From Candolleomyces eurysporus (lineage: Eukaryota; Basidiomycota; Agaricomycetes; Agaricales; Psathyrellaceae): 64,000 nucleotides of DNA. Below are positions 25,633 through 37,879 of this stretch, one piece after another. Numbering within the stretch: the first letter of the stretch is position 1; the number at the start of each line of letters is the position of its first letter. The notes under the pieces were generated by a model. It was not told the DNA's origin, searched no databases, and saw nothing but the letters and a program-made list of their open reading frames with translations. The translations under genes were made by a program, and so were the position numbers. The stretch spans positions 62,001 to 126,000 of the forward strand of contig JANBPK010001196.1 of the NCBI GenBank assembly GCA_027579435.1, given 5' to 3'.

Positions 25633-28081
25633 TTAAAAAGATCTGTTTCCTCTGCATTCACGACGCCATTTCTTCTCATCACACTCCCACTTTTCAATGA
25701 ACCCACGAATAGCGGCAGCAACCTCAGGCTTTTCGGTCTAAATAAACAAAGCTGATGTTAGAGGCTACCTCAAGCGAAGGAAAAATCGCTTACATTCAGG
25801 CGGTCAGCAAACAGTTCCAGAGGGTTTATCCAATCATAAAATTGCTGAAAAAGCCATCCCTCCAAGCGATATATCAGAGGCACCAAGTTGTTGATTTTCT
25901 GCCATCCGCCATTCTGAGTGAACTCAGAGACCTCACCACTCATAGAGGTGGCGCCGTTCAAGAACAACGGCAGGGCCAGGACGGCTAATCTCAGAGAACT
26001 CCTATCGATCGCCGGGAGGGTGAGCTCCTCCCATTTGGCCGGTACTAAAAACAGAGGGTGTTATTTAAAGCGGGGCAATGAGAGGAATTGGCGATCACGC
26101 ACAAGAGTCAAAGTCTAACGGACGTCGGATGATGAGTTGCATACAGCACTTTGCAAGGTGCGTTACAACGCGAGCGTTTGATACAAACAGGGCCTTTGTG
26201 CGACCCTCCGCTTCCAAGAAGTCGGAAAGGGATTTGTGGTATAGACGTAGACGTGATTGACCATCTAGTGCCTTTTCGAGAGCTACAAGAGAACGAAGGT
26301 CCGACATAAGAGTTTCTTCGGCCCCGGCTTCGAGTAACAGCAGCGCAGAGAGGAGCTCCGCTGTTGGCTGTATGGTGGTACGACTTTTATCGTCGTTATT
26401 GAAAGAAAATCCAACGACATTGATATGGTACGCCCTGAAAAGCAAAAGAAAATCGCGTCCGCGGTGTGTATCGACCGCTTCGTATGCGTTCTTTGCAGCC
26501 AACAAAATATTGGTATAGAGCCTGTCTAGCGCTTCGAACGGACGCGCTCCTTGGCAGTCGTCGGGTGTCCAGGTAAGGACGATGTTGAGCCTTGTCGCTG
26601 GAGAGGCTCGACGTTCCGATATATACTTGAACACCGTCGCGACGTAGATGAATTGTCCTGACGCAGCTTCGACAAGCGTATTGATGTTGTCCTCCGTGTA
26701 CCACTGCGGATTTCCGATTCGTAGGCCGATATATTCGAACCTCCTCTGCAGGTATCGATACATATCCCCGGAGGCGTCGTATTTGTCGCTGAGGTGTATA
26801 CAGTACGCTACCTGGTGGAGATCACCACCGGGCTCTAGCGCCGTGCGAAAAGCCCATTCAGGCCTGCTGGCAATGAAAATGCGAAATGGGAGGTCGCTGT
26901 TGAGGATACAGTGCCTAATGGCGGCCAACAACTCCGCCTGTCGATCTTCAGCCTGGCATCGATCATCAGCGTCGAGGTGGGCAGGGGCCCCTGCAATGAG
27001 ATTTGGTTCGCCCTTGCATTCGTCGAGACCGTCGATGAGAATGGCGTATGGAAAGGTGGTGACGTCGATTTCTTGGCTCCTTCGGAGATTCTCGAAGGGG
27101 AGAACGATAAGGTCTTCCATCTGAGATTGTATGGACCGAGTGAAGATGAGGGGGTCGTGCTTCACAGCGGCGATGATGGAGCTCTGGAAGAGCGGATGCT
27201 TTAGTCCGAGCTGGTAGGCAATGGTTCCGACAATGCTGGAGGCTCTGTTGCGAGTGGGATCCGCGGAAGAACAAAAGAAGGTTGCGGCGAGGATGTCTGA
27301 TTTGGCGCAGCGTTCAGCGATAGTTTGCTGCAGTGCCGATTTTCCCGCACCGGCGGCGCCCGTCATGCATAGCACACGTCGAGGAGAGCTTCGATCCTGG
27401 ATCCAATCCATGATCTCGCCAGTGACCTCAACGCGAGTGTCTTCGTCGCATTTCGGAGCGTCGTACCGAGCACTTGAGTTGTGAAGAGCGTTGGGCGCGA
27501 TATTCTTCAGCAGAAGCTCCCAGCCTACAAGAGAATCGCGGCACAGTCAGCGAGATACGTGTCCATGCTCTTACTAGTGGAATTGACATACCATCTATCG
27601 ATCCATCAACCGCACCACCACCTGTGTGCACAGTAACGTGGTCGATGTACTGTATATCTCGCATTCGGACACCTCTGGCACCAGCGAGAAATGACGCCGT
27701 GCCACCGTCGACAGGCGTAGATTCCGAAGCAACCATATTGCTGTAAGATTGCTGCCCCGAGAATGCCTGGGGCCGCGGTCGAAGAGAATCTTGATTTCCG
27801 GGGACCGAGCTCACAGCACGTTGCGAGGATGAGGGCTCAACTACGTTGTCCTCGCTTCTAGACTGGCGGATCGGAGACTGGGATTCATGGCATTCGGGAG
27901 TCGAGTTATCTACGGGAAGCGATAAATCAGAGACTGAGCGTGTTGAATGACGCCCGGACCCGGATGGTCCTGCGATTTCTTGTGAGCCTTGGTGGCAATC
28001 AGCAGTCGATTTGCCAGCGCGACGGTCGAAAAACGAGACAAAGCGAGAGAAGAAACGGGGCTTTTGTGATTTAGGGGGCAT
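25633..28081 (-). CDS. NACHT/NPHP3_N-like STAND ATPase, tandem copy 3 (755 aa, intact)
   Basis: Exons on the minus strand: 27592-28081, 26103-27524, 25794-26044, 25633-25737, giving 756 codons. The four-exon structure matches copy 2, and exons 1, 3 and 4 have the same lengths (490, 251 and 105 nt). Exon 2 is 12 nt longer, with extra residues in the FSFNNDDKSRTT region, one of the few variable places in the C-terminal half. Walker A GAAGAGKS is at 219-226. The head is MPPKSQKPRFFSRFVSFF. Variation between copies lies mainly in the Ser-rich linker and just after the NACHT domain. Confidence 0.88.
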
Positions 28082-28560
28082 TGTGCGAATGAGGGGAGGA
28101 GATAAGATGTACTGCCTGTCATTGACGCGCGGGCACGAGACGGAGTCCGTGCGGTGGCTGCGTTTCGAGACCGAATTGGATACGAGACGCCGCCACTGGC
28201 GCTTAGCCTGCGTCTGGAGTCCAAGAACCAGGGCACGAGTGAGCGTCGAACAAGATGGAGGGGTGGTAGATTGGAAATAGACACAGACCCGGTTGTAATG
28301 AGAAATCAATGAACAAAAGATAAAAGGGAGGATAACACGTATGAGACTCAGACAAACAGAGCCAAACGCAAAGAACTAAGATTAATTGGCCAGTCCGACT
28401 CGCTGCAGATCGGAATTGCAGAGGTTAACATCAGCTCAAGGGTATAAGAGGAAAGGTAGAGCCATTTTGTATAGAGATTCATGCACCAGCGATGAATTGG
28501 ATAGATATGTACCCATACCCAACTTGAAGTTTGCGTCCACGATGCTTGGTCTGCTAGTAC

Positions 28561-29476
28561 ACACTAACATAGTACGATCTTCACCTCAAGGAGCGCCTCC
28601 GTACGAGGAAGAGTCTGATTCTAATTTGGGCCATTTACTTTTGATGCATACCCGATTTCTCGCCGTTGCCGCTCTTAGTGTGTGGACAACGGTAAGTGGT
28701 CTACTTTCTATCTCTCGAGAAAAATAAGCTGCCTAAGAGGGAGAAGGTTCCAAAATAAACGAGAGGTACAGGAAGTACTTATGTAGCCTATTAAATTGCT
28801 CATGGCCACATACACTAGCATCAAGTTCACGGTCTTCTATCAGAGCACGGTTTCGGGGGCGGTACAATGGTGCGCAGGGGCTATTTGAAGCGACGCGGAA
28901 CTTTCGGTCGGCCTTGTATGAATTTCGCCTTCTTAATTCTTTCATAATCTACACTTTACCCTCGTACCAGTAATTTCTCGAAACTGGCGTTTGAATGTCA
29001 AAATTAATCAAGGAATCTGGAAGAGTGTGATTCAAGTTCGAGAGCAAAAACCAAAGGCTTCCATGGAGCTCAGTCACTCGAATCAACCACAGTACTACTT
29101 CCTTCAGTTCTCCATTCCGCATAAAATTTGCTGCTTGCTAAAAAGCATTTTGTGGATCGGAAGCCGTTCAATGTTCGTCTCAGTGCTCGATTCAATGATT
29201 GGGGTTTGTCCGTATTTGGCTCGGAGGGCACCGGCTACTAATTGTTTCCGAGTTGGTGTCAGAACGGGGTAGCCTTGGGTTCCTACCACGACCATCCCCA
29301 TTCTATTCTCAGGTTTCTCTGCCCTTATAGACCTATAGACTCGCCACATAGACTACAAGAGATACCCTCAAGGCAGGAGGCTAATTATCGGGTCACTCGA
29401 CTCTAAAAACCCCAAAAAGGTTGTGTCTGAAGACTGGCAGAATACTCCGAAACGGGGTTCCTGCTTGGCTTCTACC
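28561..29476. other. Intergenic region, no supported gene
   Basis: Divergent spacer between NACHT copy 3 and the M28 protease gene. Short open frames only, with no recognisable motif. Confidence 0.6.
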
Positions 29477-32400
29477 ATGGCATCTCATCGACAACAGTGG
29501 GGAGCGTTGAGCTCGCTGTTGTTTCTGGCACCCGTCTTCATTGCTGTGCCGTGGTTAGCGTATAGGAATCATCGAAGTAAGTGCTGTGTCTTGAGATCTA
29601 CGTCATCGAAGTTACTGACGGACGACTTAAAGCTCTCCCTGAACCGGAATACCGACTGTAAATCTTGTCTTAAATCGTCCACCAACTCTGTCTAATTGCT
29701 ATATTCTAGGTACAAACCTGGCACGCAGATACCGCAGATTGCTGAAAGCGAAATCCTGGGCGTCGCAAGGTTTCTCTCCGAAGAGATTGGCTATAGGACC
29801 GTCGGAACAGAAGAACACGCTGCCGCAGACCAATGGATGGTGATTCAGGCCAACAAGATCAAGGAAGACTGCGAAAATATTGTCGCCAAGACCGGGAGGA
29901 AGCTCCAGTGCGAGGTCTCGCGCCAGCAAGGCAGTGGTTATCATCGGTCAGTCTGGCTCATAGCCCTCACGTGTCTGGTCACTCACATCGGCCACAGGTT
30001 CGACATGATGGGCAAACGACTCTACAAGACGTACAACGATCTCAGCAATATCGTCGTCCGCATATCCGACGGCTCGGAAGAGGGCAAGGAACACGCCTTA
30101 CTCGTGAATGCCCATCTGGATAGCACTCTACCGAGTCCTGGTGCTGCTGACGACGCAATTTCGGTTGGTGTCATGCTTGAGTGTATGAGAGTCCTGCTTG
30201 CTACGCCAGATTGGTCGCCAAAACATGCTGTTATCTTTCGTGAGTTGACGAAAATGGTTCGTTTCAGTTCGCTTATGTGCTTCTAGTGTTCAACCATGCC
30301 GAAGAGTCCTTGCAAGACGGATCGCATCTGTTCTCGACTCAGCACCCTTGGGCTTCAACCGCACGCGCTGTGATCAATCTCGAGGCGGCGGGAACGACGG
30401 GTCGCGAGTTGCTGTTCCAAGCTACCTCTGAGCAAATGATTGAAGCGTACTCTCATGTTCCACGACCATACGGTACCGTCTTCGCAAACGAAATCTTCAG
30501 CTCAGGCATTATCCTTTCCGAGTACGTGATTGCGTATTGGGTGTGGTCAACCCACTAACTCCTCCACTCCAGCACCGACTTCCGCCAGTTCGAACAGTAC
30601 ATGAACATCACCGGTCTCGATGTAAGCACCTCGCTTAATGGTTTGCTTTCCCACTCACTAACTGCTACCAGATGGCAATTGTTGGAAATAGCTACCTATA
30701 TCATATGCGCAAGGACCTTGTCGAGAACATTGAGCCTGGTGTCGCTCAACATATGGGAGAAAATACTTTGGCGCTCATCTCGTATTTGACCTCCGATAAT
30801 TCACCCATCCCGGACCTCGCAGGTGGCTACACCAAACCACGGACTGTGTACTTCACGTACATTGGCCGGCTATTCTTTAGCTATTCCTTTGCGACCGCGA
30901 AGATCATGTATGGGCTCTTGTTTTTGGCGTCCGTGGGTCTGGTCAAATTCACGTTCGCCGAGCCCATTCCAAAAGGATCGGGATTGTGGACAGTGCAAGG
31001 GAACGCTGCCAAGGCTGTTTCCCTTGGTGTCGCTGGCACCTTCATTGCACCGAACATGGTCGCTGCGCTCATGCGAAACGTGTTGCAGAAGAATTTAAGC
31101 TGGTTTTCGGATCCGCTGGCGCCAGTCGTTCTATATGGACCGGCTTGCTTGCTCGGTACGCTCTCTTCTCTCGAAATTGAACCTAGTGATCCTGATTTAC
31201 CGCTAGGTGCTCTCGTGTCGCAGTACTTCTTCGTTGGCAAGGTTCACGAACGAACTCTATGGACAAGTATACTCCTCATGCAAACTTTTACGGCCCTGGG
31301 TCTTCAGTGGATGGACATCGGTTCTGCAGCCCTATTCTTTATGAGCTCGCTCCCGTTATTCATCGTGACTTTCATCAACCCTCTCTTCGTCTCTGGTTCT
31401 GGAGACCTGGGTCAAATCTTCCCTTTGCTCACGAGCTCGCTCCTGGGTATCCCTACGTTGGAAGTGTTTGTTCCTCTGGTAAGATATCTTCCTAACCATG
31501 ATTCCCAAAAGCTGACCATTAATTCAGACAGGACGAATGGGGGCAGAAGCACCCTCGGATCATATCATCGCGATCTTAGTCGCGGTCCTTGGTGCGCCTG
31601 CATTCCCATTGGCCATCCCCCTGATGCACCGATTCGGTAAACGAGCATTGCTGCGGGGAATCATTGTAACCAGCGTCCTCGCCGCAGGATCGATCGCCTT
31701 CTTTTCGGCTAGGGATCCGTTCGATGCCATGCACCAGAAGCGGGTGTTTGTTCTCCACATGGAAAACGTGAGGTGTAGATCGCAATCTCTCCCCCGGTAA
31801 TTAACTAACCAGGCCTTTGGGAAATAATAGGTCACTACATCGGAACAGCATCTTCATCTTGCCGCGTCAGATGGTGCTCCAGGGTTCGAAATCCTTGTGG
31901 ATGAGATCGTTCGGGAGTTTGGAACCACGGATCACGCTCCTGCTCCCGTTATCATGAACGACCATAACTCGGATTGGGACTCTTTGTATCCCTTCTCTGC
32001 TGTGAGTTCTCTCTTTTTTGGCTTCCCTCTCCCTTTGCACTTGTGCACCGAGTAGTTTCTCCGACGCTGTGTGGCGATATTTCGGAGACATGCGCGGTTA
32101 AACAAATATTCATCGGCTTTGACTGACACATTGTGTAGTTCTTGACTCCCTTCAAAGTCCCCTTGGCCGTTCCGAAGAATTATGTTTCTCCTTGGGTTAA
32201 TGGAAGGAAGTTCTCGATCTATACGATCGAGGACGAGAAGGATCTCGTTGGTGGAACTCGGAGTCTAAAGATCAAGATTGACCATCCTGGGCTTATCTGG
32301 ACAGGTACGTACGGTTTTAAGCTTGTAATTGCTTCCTCTATTCTTCCTTCTCCGGTGAATTCCTCAATTCGTCAAATCGTTAATCTAACTTTGCCTTTTC

Positions 32401-32759
32401 CTCTTTCGTGTTCAGTGATTGCCTTTGACGCGCACGTGTTGAAATGGGATCTGGACGATAACCCGCCGGATGAATTCGCGAGACATCATGTCAAGGAAGC
32501 GTCGTTCTACGGGACGGACTCTTATGAGCTCAGTCTCGTTATCAAGATCTCTCCGGAGACCAATCCTGATGGAAAGCTACATATCAATTATATGGGTTTG
32601 CAAGAGAAAGGCATATGGCCTGCGAAGAAGGCTGTCAAGGAACAGGGTGGAGCGGCGATGGAGTTGTTCGAGAGGTTGGATAATTGGCTGGATGAGAAGA
32701 CGGGCGGGACGGTGGATGCGTTGTTGATGGGCTGCGTTGGGGGTGTTGAGGAGCTGTAG
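29477..32759 (+). CDS. PFF1: Vacuolar membrane M28 metalloprotease, PFF1-type (871 aa)
   Basis: Eleven exons: 29477-29576, 29633-29657, 29710-29946, 29998-30239, 30287-30521, 30573-30621, 30672-31478, 31528-31767, 31831-32001, 32139-32304, 32416-32759, giving 872 codons. An N-terminal membrane anchor (LLFLAPVFIAVPWLAY) is followed by the M28 peptidase domain. Zinc and catalytic signatures: NAHLDS with His about 160 and Asp about 162, GAADD at about 169-173, FNHAEES with the Glu pair at about 207-208, and SDTDFRQF. Several hydrophobic segments follow (for example GLLFLASVGLV, ALFFMSSLPLFIV, IAILVAVLGAPAF), then a lumenal C-terminal domain. The family is a multispanning vacuolar membrane aminopeptidase-like protein. 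It looks like a conserved housekeeping gene set between NACHT genes. The symbol follows the yeast family name. Confidence 0.9.
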
Positions 32760-33679
32760 TGTTCTCGATTCGTCCATCAGCTAGGATTGCAGACCTGCCG
32801 ACGTCCTATTCAACTAACCTTCAAATTGATTTATTGGCTATCTTTTGGCATTGTATTATCACGATCTGTCACGGTTTACTAATTAAAATATTAAATTTTA
32901 CTATTTGACCTGACCTGTCCTTCGATGCTGGAGGACGAACTACGAAGTTGAGAAAGACCGAATTATCTCCGAGGCGTGTCTCTGGCGAATTGCGATTTAA
33001 CGTCTTTGCTCAATTTCTGAAAGATCTGCGTAGTTTACCTACCTTGAGCGCGTGAAGGTCTGACGAATTTCTTATGGAGTGATGGGGCCAAGGGGAGTGG
33101 TGGCGGTAGAAGGGAATTGAACTTGGATGGCTTGTTAGTAACATTTTGTATGTCCGAGCATCGATATCCGTTACTGAGTATCAAAAAACTCACTCGACCC
33201 TCACGTTTCAGGACTTGAATATCCGACGAAACATAAGGAAAATCATTCAGACTTTGAGACTCTCAGATGTCTCCTGTAGTCACCGTCCGTCGACGATGAT
33301 GAGGCGAACATCCCGAGGCTTGTTACCGGGAATGAGGAATGGCGATCGATGTGATTTCAACGTCAACTTCGAGTCTCAATCATGGGATTATCAGACATAT
33401 CCTTGAGCCCTTCCACACGCGAGTAATGACGAATGCAGCACGCCGAGCGGAGGAAGACTAAATCACTAGATAGAGTTGCTAGCATCGTTAAAGCTGAGAC
33501 TCCCACAGGTTTCTGCAGCAGCTGCACGAACATGGATCGGAACTGACAAGGTCAAAGTGCCTTCAGATATTGAGGCCAAGATTGTATTCATGGTTTAATA
33601 TGACCAGATCTGTATCGTAGAATGACGCGGCAAACTAGAGCTCATCTAAATCACCGCTTTTCGGGTCGTCCATTTGTCT
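32760..33679. other. Intergenic region, no supported gene
   Basis: AT-rich 3' flank of the protease gene, then a spacer up to the stop codon of NACHT copy 4. No gene or repeat recognised. Confidence 0.6.
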
Positions 33680-36600
33680 TTACCACCACTCCTGGTCACA
33701 CTTCCACTTCTCAGTAAACTCGGTGATAACCGCGGCAATTTCAGGGTTTCGAGACTGAATACACAATGTCAGTTGCTGTCTCCAAACAAGGGAAGAATAC
33801 TCGCTTTCAAATCGACAGCAAATTGACGAATACATACTATCCATCCCTCAACCTCACCAGGGTTGAAGTGCCCCAAGGAATTGAACAAAGGCAGCAACTT
33901 GTCGAGTTTATGCCATCCGCGGTTCTCGGTGAAATCTACCACATTATCATCAAGAGTTGTCTCGCCTTGCAAGAAAAATGACAGCTTCCGGACGGCCTGC
34001 TCTAAACCACGCCTATGGAACACTGAGAGATCTTGATATTCATCCGGCACTAAATGCAGAGGGTCATGAATTAAATCAGTGGGTTTAACATTAGCGAATA
34101 CGCACGAGAGTCTAGCTTGAGCGGACACAATTCGACGATGCGTTGCATACAGCACTTTGCGAGATGTCTGTGAATGCGAGATTTCGATACAAACAATTCC
34201 TTTGCGCGAGTTTGTTCATCCGAGAAGTCGGAAAAGGATTTGTGGTACCCCTTTAGAAACAACTGACCGTCGCTCTTTTCAAAGGTCACAAGGGAACGGA
34301 GGTCCGAGATAAGATTTTCTTCCCCTCTGGCTTCCAAGCCAAGGAGTGCAGCGAGAACATCTGCTGAAATGCGTACTGTGCTTGCTGCACTAGGGGTGAA
34401 ATGGAGGATCTCGAAAAGCAGAAGAAAGTCCCGTCCGCGATGGGTATCAACAGCCTCATACGCGTTCTTTGCACCCAACAAAATGTTGGTGTAAAGCCGG
34501 TCGAGGGCTTCGAAAGGACGCGCCATTTGTCCTTTGCGTGGTGCCCAGGTGAGAACAATCTTCAACCTTTCCGCAGGAGACGTTCGGGGTTCCGTTATAT
34601 ATTTGTACACCACCGCGACATAGATAAACTGCCCCGAGGCAGCTTGTACCAGCGTCTCGATGCTGCCCTCAGTGAACCACCGGGGATCGCGGATTCGTAG
34701 GCCGATGGCTTCAAATCTCCTCCGCAGGTATTTGCGCATGTCCCCAGAGGCGTCGTAATTGTCGCTGAGTTGTATGTGGTATGCCGCCTCGTGAAGATTA
34801 CCACCAGGTTCCATCGCGGTGCGGATAGCCACCTCTGGCCTGCTGGCAATGAACCAGCGAAAGGGGAGGTCATTGTCGACGATGCAGTGCTCAATGGCGA
34901 CCAATAACTCTGTCTGCTTAATTTCGGCCTGGCGTCGTTGATCGGCGAGATCGTAAAAGATGCCTGGTTCATCGCCGTTGCACTCGTCAAGGCCGTCAAT
35001 GAGAATAGCATGTGGAAAGGTGCTGCTATCAAGTTGCTTACTCCACCAAAGCTTCTTGAAGGGGCGAATAATGAGCACATCCACCTGGGATTGGAGCGAT
35101 TGGTAGAAGATTTGACGGTCATGCTCGATAGCGGCAGCAATGGCGTTTCGGAAGCTGTTGTGCTTTAATCCCAACTGATAGGCGATGGTCGGAACAATGG
35201 GAGAGGCGGTATTTCGAGTGTGATCTGCAGAAGAGATAAAGTACGCTGCAGCGAGAATGTCTGACCTCGCGCAGCGTTCAGCGATAGTTTGCTGCAGCGC
35301 GGATTTTCCTGAGCCCGCAGCGCCCGTCATGCATAGAAGACTCTGTGGTCCGTCGCGATCTTCGATCCAGTCCATCATCTCGCCAGTGACCTCAACACGG
35401 GTGTCTTCGTCGCATTTCGGAGCGTCGTATCGAGCCCTGGAATTGTGAAGAGCATTGACTGCAATATGTTCCAGCAAAAGCTCCCAGCCTGGAACACGGT
35501 GTGAGATAATACACCACAATCATAATTATGGAGGAGCAGAGAACAACGACTCACCGTCAACCGAACCAACTTTGGGCAAGGAATTGACTGTTACGTGCGT
35601 GGCATTGGGTACATCAACATAACGAAAACTCCCTATTTCAAAGTTCCGTGCGCAATTGAACAGCGTTCGAGCCGAGGGCGAAACTGGCACACAATTTGAG
35701 GATGAACCAAAGGGTGCAACAGGTTCTCCCGGCCCAAAGGATCCTTGCAGAGAATTGTAGGGTACTGACCGATGCTGTAATATCTGCCCGTTAAGTTCCT
35801 GGGCTCGATCATTGGTCGATAGCTGAAAAGTAGGTGGCCGGGGTATAGCATCGGTTGCTGCTGCGATCACTGGCCCAAACCCGCGTCCGAACTCTCTGAG
35901 CTTTGCTACGTCCTGTGTATGTTGCTGTGGAAGTCCAGGGCCGACAGGTGGTCGTTCAGCTGTGATGCTGCGATTGGGATGTGTTAGGAAGTGCCCAGGC
36001 TGCGTCGACCCATCTAAACCACGAGACGCAGCAAGGAGCGAGTCGGGTACGTGCGGGTGCTGGGACTGTCGAAGCGCAACTTGACCGTTTATAGGAGCTG
36101 GCGGCAGTTGCTGGGGCGATGGAGTCAGGCATTCGGTATCGAGGCTATGATATGGAGAGAAGCGGTGCATATTCCCCAGAGCGTAGGACGGAGCAGAGGC
36201 CAGGTCTATCCTGGCAGGTGATGGTGAAGGATGAGGGGATAGAGTGTGCGGTGATGGGCTGGTTCTCATTTCATGTCTGTTTGCTGGGGGATTGGGAAAC
36301 GCAAGTTGAGGGTGTGAGCTAAGCGAGTCGGGCATCTCCCCCATCAGGCCATACTTGTGCTCCAGGAGTTGTGTCTGTGTCGCCGTGCTATGGATTAGTG
36401 GCTGGGAGGGAGATTGCTGAGGTGCAACAGGTGCTTGTAGGGGCAGGGGGAGGCTTTCAATGGTACGGTTGTATGAGGGCGCACCGTGCTGTTGAGACGG
36501 AGTAGAAGCCGGAATCTCTTTAAAGGGTATCTGGGAAGACGGAGGGTGAACGAATGGATGATACCACGGTTGTTTGACTGCCAATCTACTGCCGCTCTGC

Positions 36601-36779
36601 CTAGGCACGACGCGCTTCGATAGCCGTTGGGACGAAGTCAATCGAGCTGCAGCGTTTGACAAACACATTGAACCTGGCCTCGGCACCTCTATTCGACCAT
36701 CTTCGGCGATGAAGAGTGAAGGATATGGGCGAGGACGAGTGGACTTTGAGCCTGCATCGCTGGGTGGGTCTCTTGGCAT
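33680..36779 (-). CDS. NACHT/NPHP3_N-like STAND ATPase, diverged copy 4 (975 aa)
   Basis: Exons on the minus strand: 35555-36779, 34106-35488, 33805-34049, 33680-33754, giving 976 codons. Exon order and intron phases match the tandem copies. Exon 1 is much longer and encodes a Pro/Gln/Ser-rich, probably disordered region of about 400 aa with no similarity to the MPPRSKK heads. It ends in SFRYVDVPNATHVTVN, the counterpart of the HVTVH motif. Walker A GAAGSGKS is at about 464-471, Walker B ILIDGLDECNGDE, then FIASRPEVAIR. Intron 3 must use a GC donor (AAA|GCGAGT); the only nearby GT donor leads to a stop. The short last exon ends KWKCDQEWW. The N-terminus swap suggests a different partner or trigger (inference). 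Confidence 0.85.
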
Positions 36780-36784
36780 GAATA

Positions 36785-37140
36785 TCAGAGGAGGAAGCAA
36801 AAGGTGTGGAATCCGAAAGTGAGATTACGGCGCCTTCTTTCACAAGGTGGCTGTGTATGAGGCTTCGCCTTCTCCAAGTCTGCAGCGAAATGGGCGAAAA
36901 TATGCGCGTAAATCTCGTCGGCAGGCTTCAAGATTGAGACAAACCGGTTGGGAACGGCCCCATCCGTCAAACCGTTCATCTTCTTTCCGGCAAGACCTTC
37001 TCTTGCGCGAGCCAGCCCACTCATCTTGGCCCTGAATTGGAGAAAAGATCCACTTTTTCCGTGGCCAAAGCTACTCCATGAAGGTGTATTTGACGCCGTA
37101 GAAGACCTCAGGGTCTAAACGCCGCTTGTCGATTTCTGGA
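36785..37140 (-). pseudogene. FunK1 class A relic (C-terminal fragment)
   Basis: Minus-strand codons from about 37,024 to 36,840 resemble the end of the kinase region of FunK1 A2: GAVPNRFVSIL against GTIPNRFASIL, and IYAHIF against NYAHIL. Upstream, pieces of the preceding segment (KYTFM, then VDLFSNSG in another frame) can be recognised with stops and frameshifts. No kinase core remains. The relic lies in the promoter of NACHT copy 4. Confidence 0.65.
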
Positions 37141-37214
37141 ATTGCTGGGAGCCTCTTCCCCAGATTTTCGAAATTGAAAACTACATGATGGACTAAGAAC
37201 TGGGCCATTCAGGA

Positions 37215-37395
37215 ATAGGTATTCAGTCGAAAGCGCGAGAGTAGTCAATACGTCAATCTCTTGATTTATTCCAGGATCTACGGAACATTCAACGGTTGTC
37301 TATGATGTAGACAGCGGAGAATGACAACTAGATCCAGAGCTGACGCTCGTTTGAAATTGGACACCCTTCCGAGCCATTACTCTCTAAGGCCCTCA
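37215..37395. repeat. Dispersed flank repeat, copy 1
   Basis: Resembles 43,900-44,095 and 46,475-46,640, sharing a CAATACGTCA-type word, GATGTAGACAGCGGAGA against GATGTGGGGCAGA, and GCTGACGCTCGTTTG against GCTTACGCTCGTTTG. In the third copy this sequence is the 3' end of a PIN/NYN-CCCH gene, so the first two are duplicated fragments of that flank. Confidence 0.5.
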
Positions 37396-37879
37396 AAATG
37401 TCCTTTTTATAGACAGCAACGCCGAGCCCCTCAACCTGTACGAGAAACGATGGATACAAGCTCCCAAAAGTACCGATCGAGGCCCTTGAGTTTTCTGCTT
37501 CGAGAGCCAGTTCTACATGATCGCTTTCCGAACTGGTGAGGAGGTCTGGATGCTTCACTTATCGATTACTTGGACAGTGCAAAGATCGGATTTATGTACG
37601 GAGGAGCGGTATTATCAATTAGAGGTCTTAGTGAGGCCTCGAATGAGTCACAAACGATGTATTCCGAGACTAAGGTACGAGGCAGCCTACTTAGTACTTA
37701 GTAAACATTGATACACTAAGTTATGGATGACACCTGAATATAGATTGGGAAGGAGGGCGTCACAGACAGTACGACGAATACATGAAAGTGGGAGAACTTG
37801 AAGTAGTCGAATGCAAATGGAACCGTACATCTGGTGATGAGTACGGCGTGTGCAAGTGCAATCGAATTCAATTCCACTC
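37396..37879. other. 3' flank of FunK1 A2, similar to the 3' flank of FunK1 A3
   Basis: No gene. About 37,640-37,879 shares words in order with 51,880-52,082 (CAAACGATGTATT, AGCCTACTT, GTCACAGACAG, GAATACA). This indicates that these two kinase loci were copied together with their downstream sequence. Confidence 0.5.

Larger units (their letters stand above)
19065..28560. repeat. Tandem triplication of an about 3.15-kb NACHT-gene unit
   Basis: Three head-to-tail units at about 19,065-22,180, 22,180-25,340 and 25,340-28,560. The gene starts are spaced 3133 and 3181 bp apart. Coding exons, intron positions and also the non-coding spacers (for example CAGAATTGCAAAGGCCAACA at about 22.03 and 25.19 kb) are clearly homologous. 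Units 2 and 3 look closer to each other in the NACHT exon than to unit 1. Confidence 0.85.

Noticed and set aside
20500..27204. Open frames on the plus strand through the STAND array
   Set aside because: They recur in all copies because they are antisense shadows of the NACHT exons; no independent codon logic.
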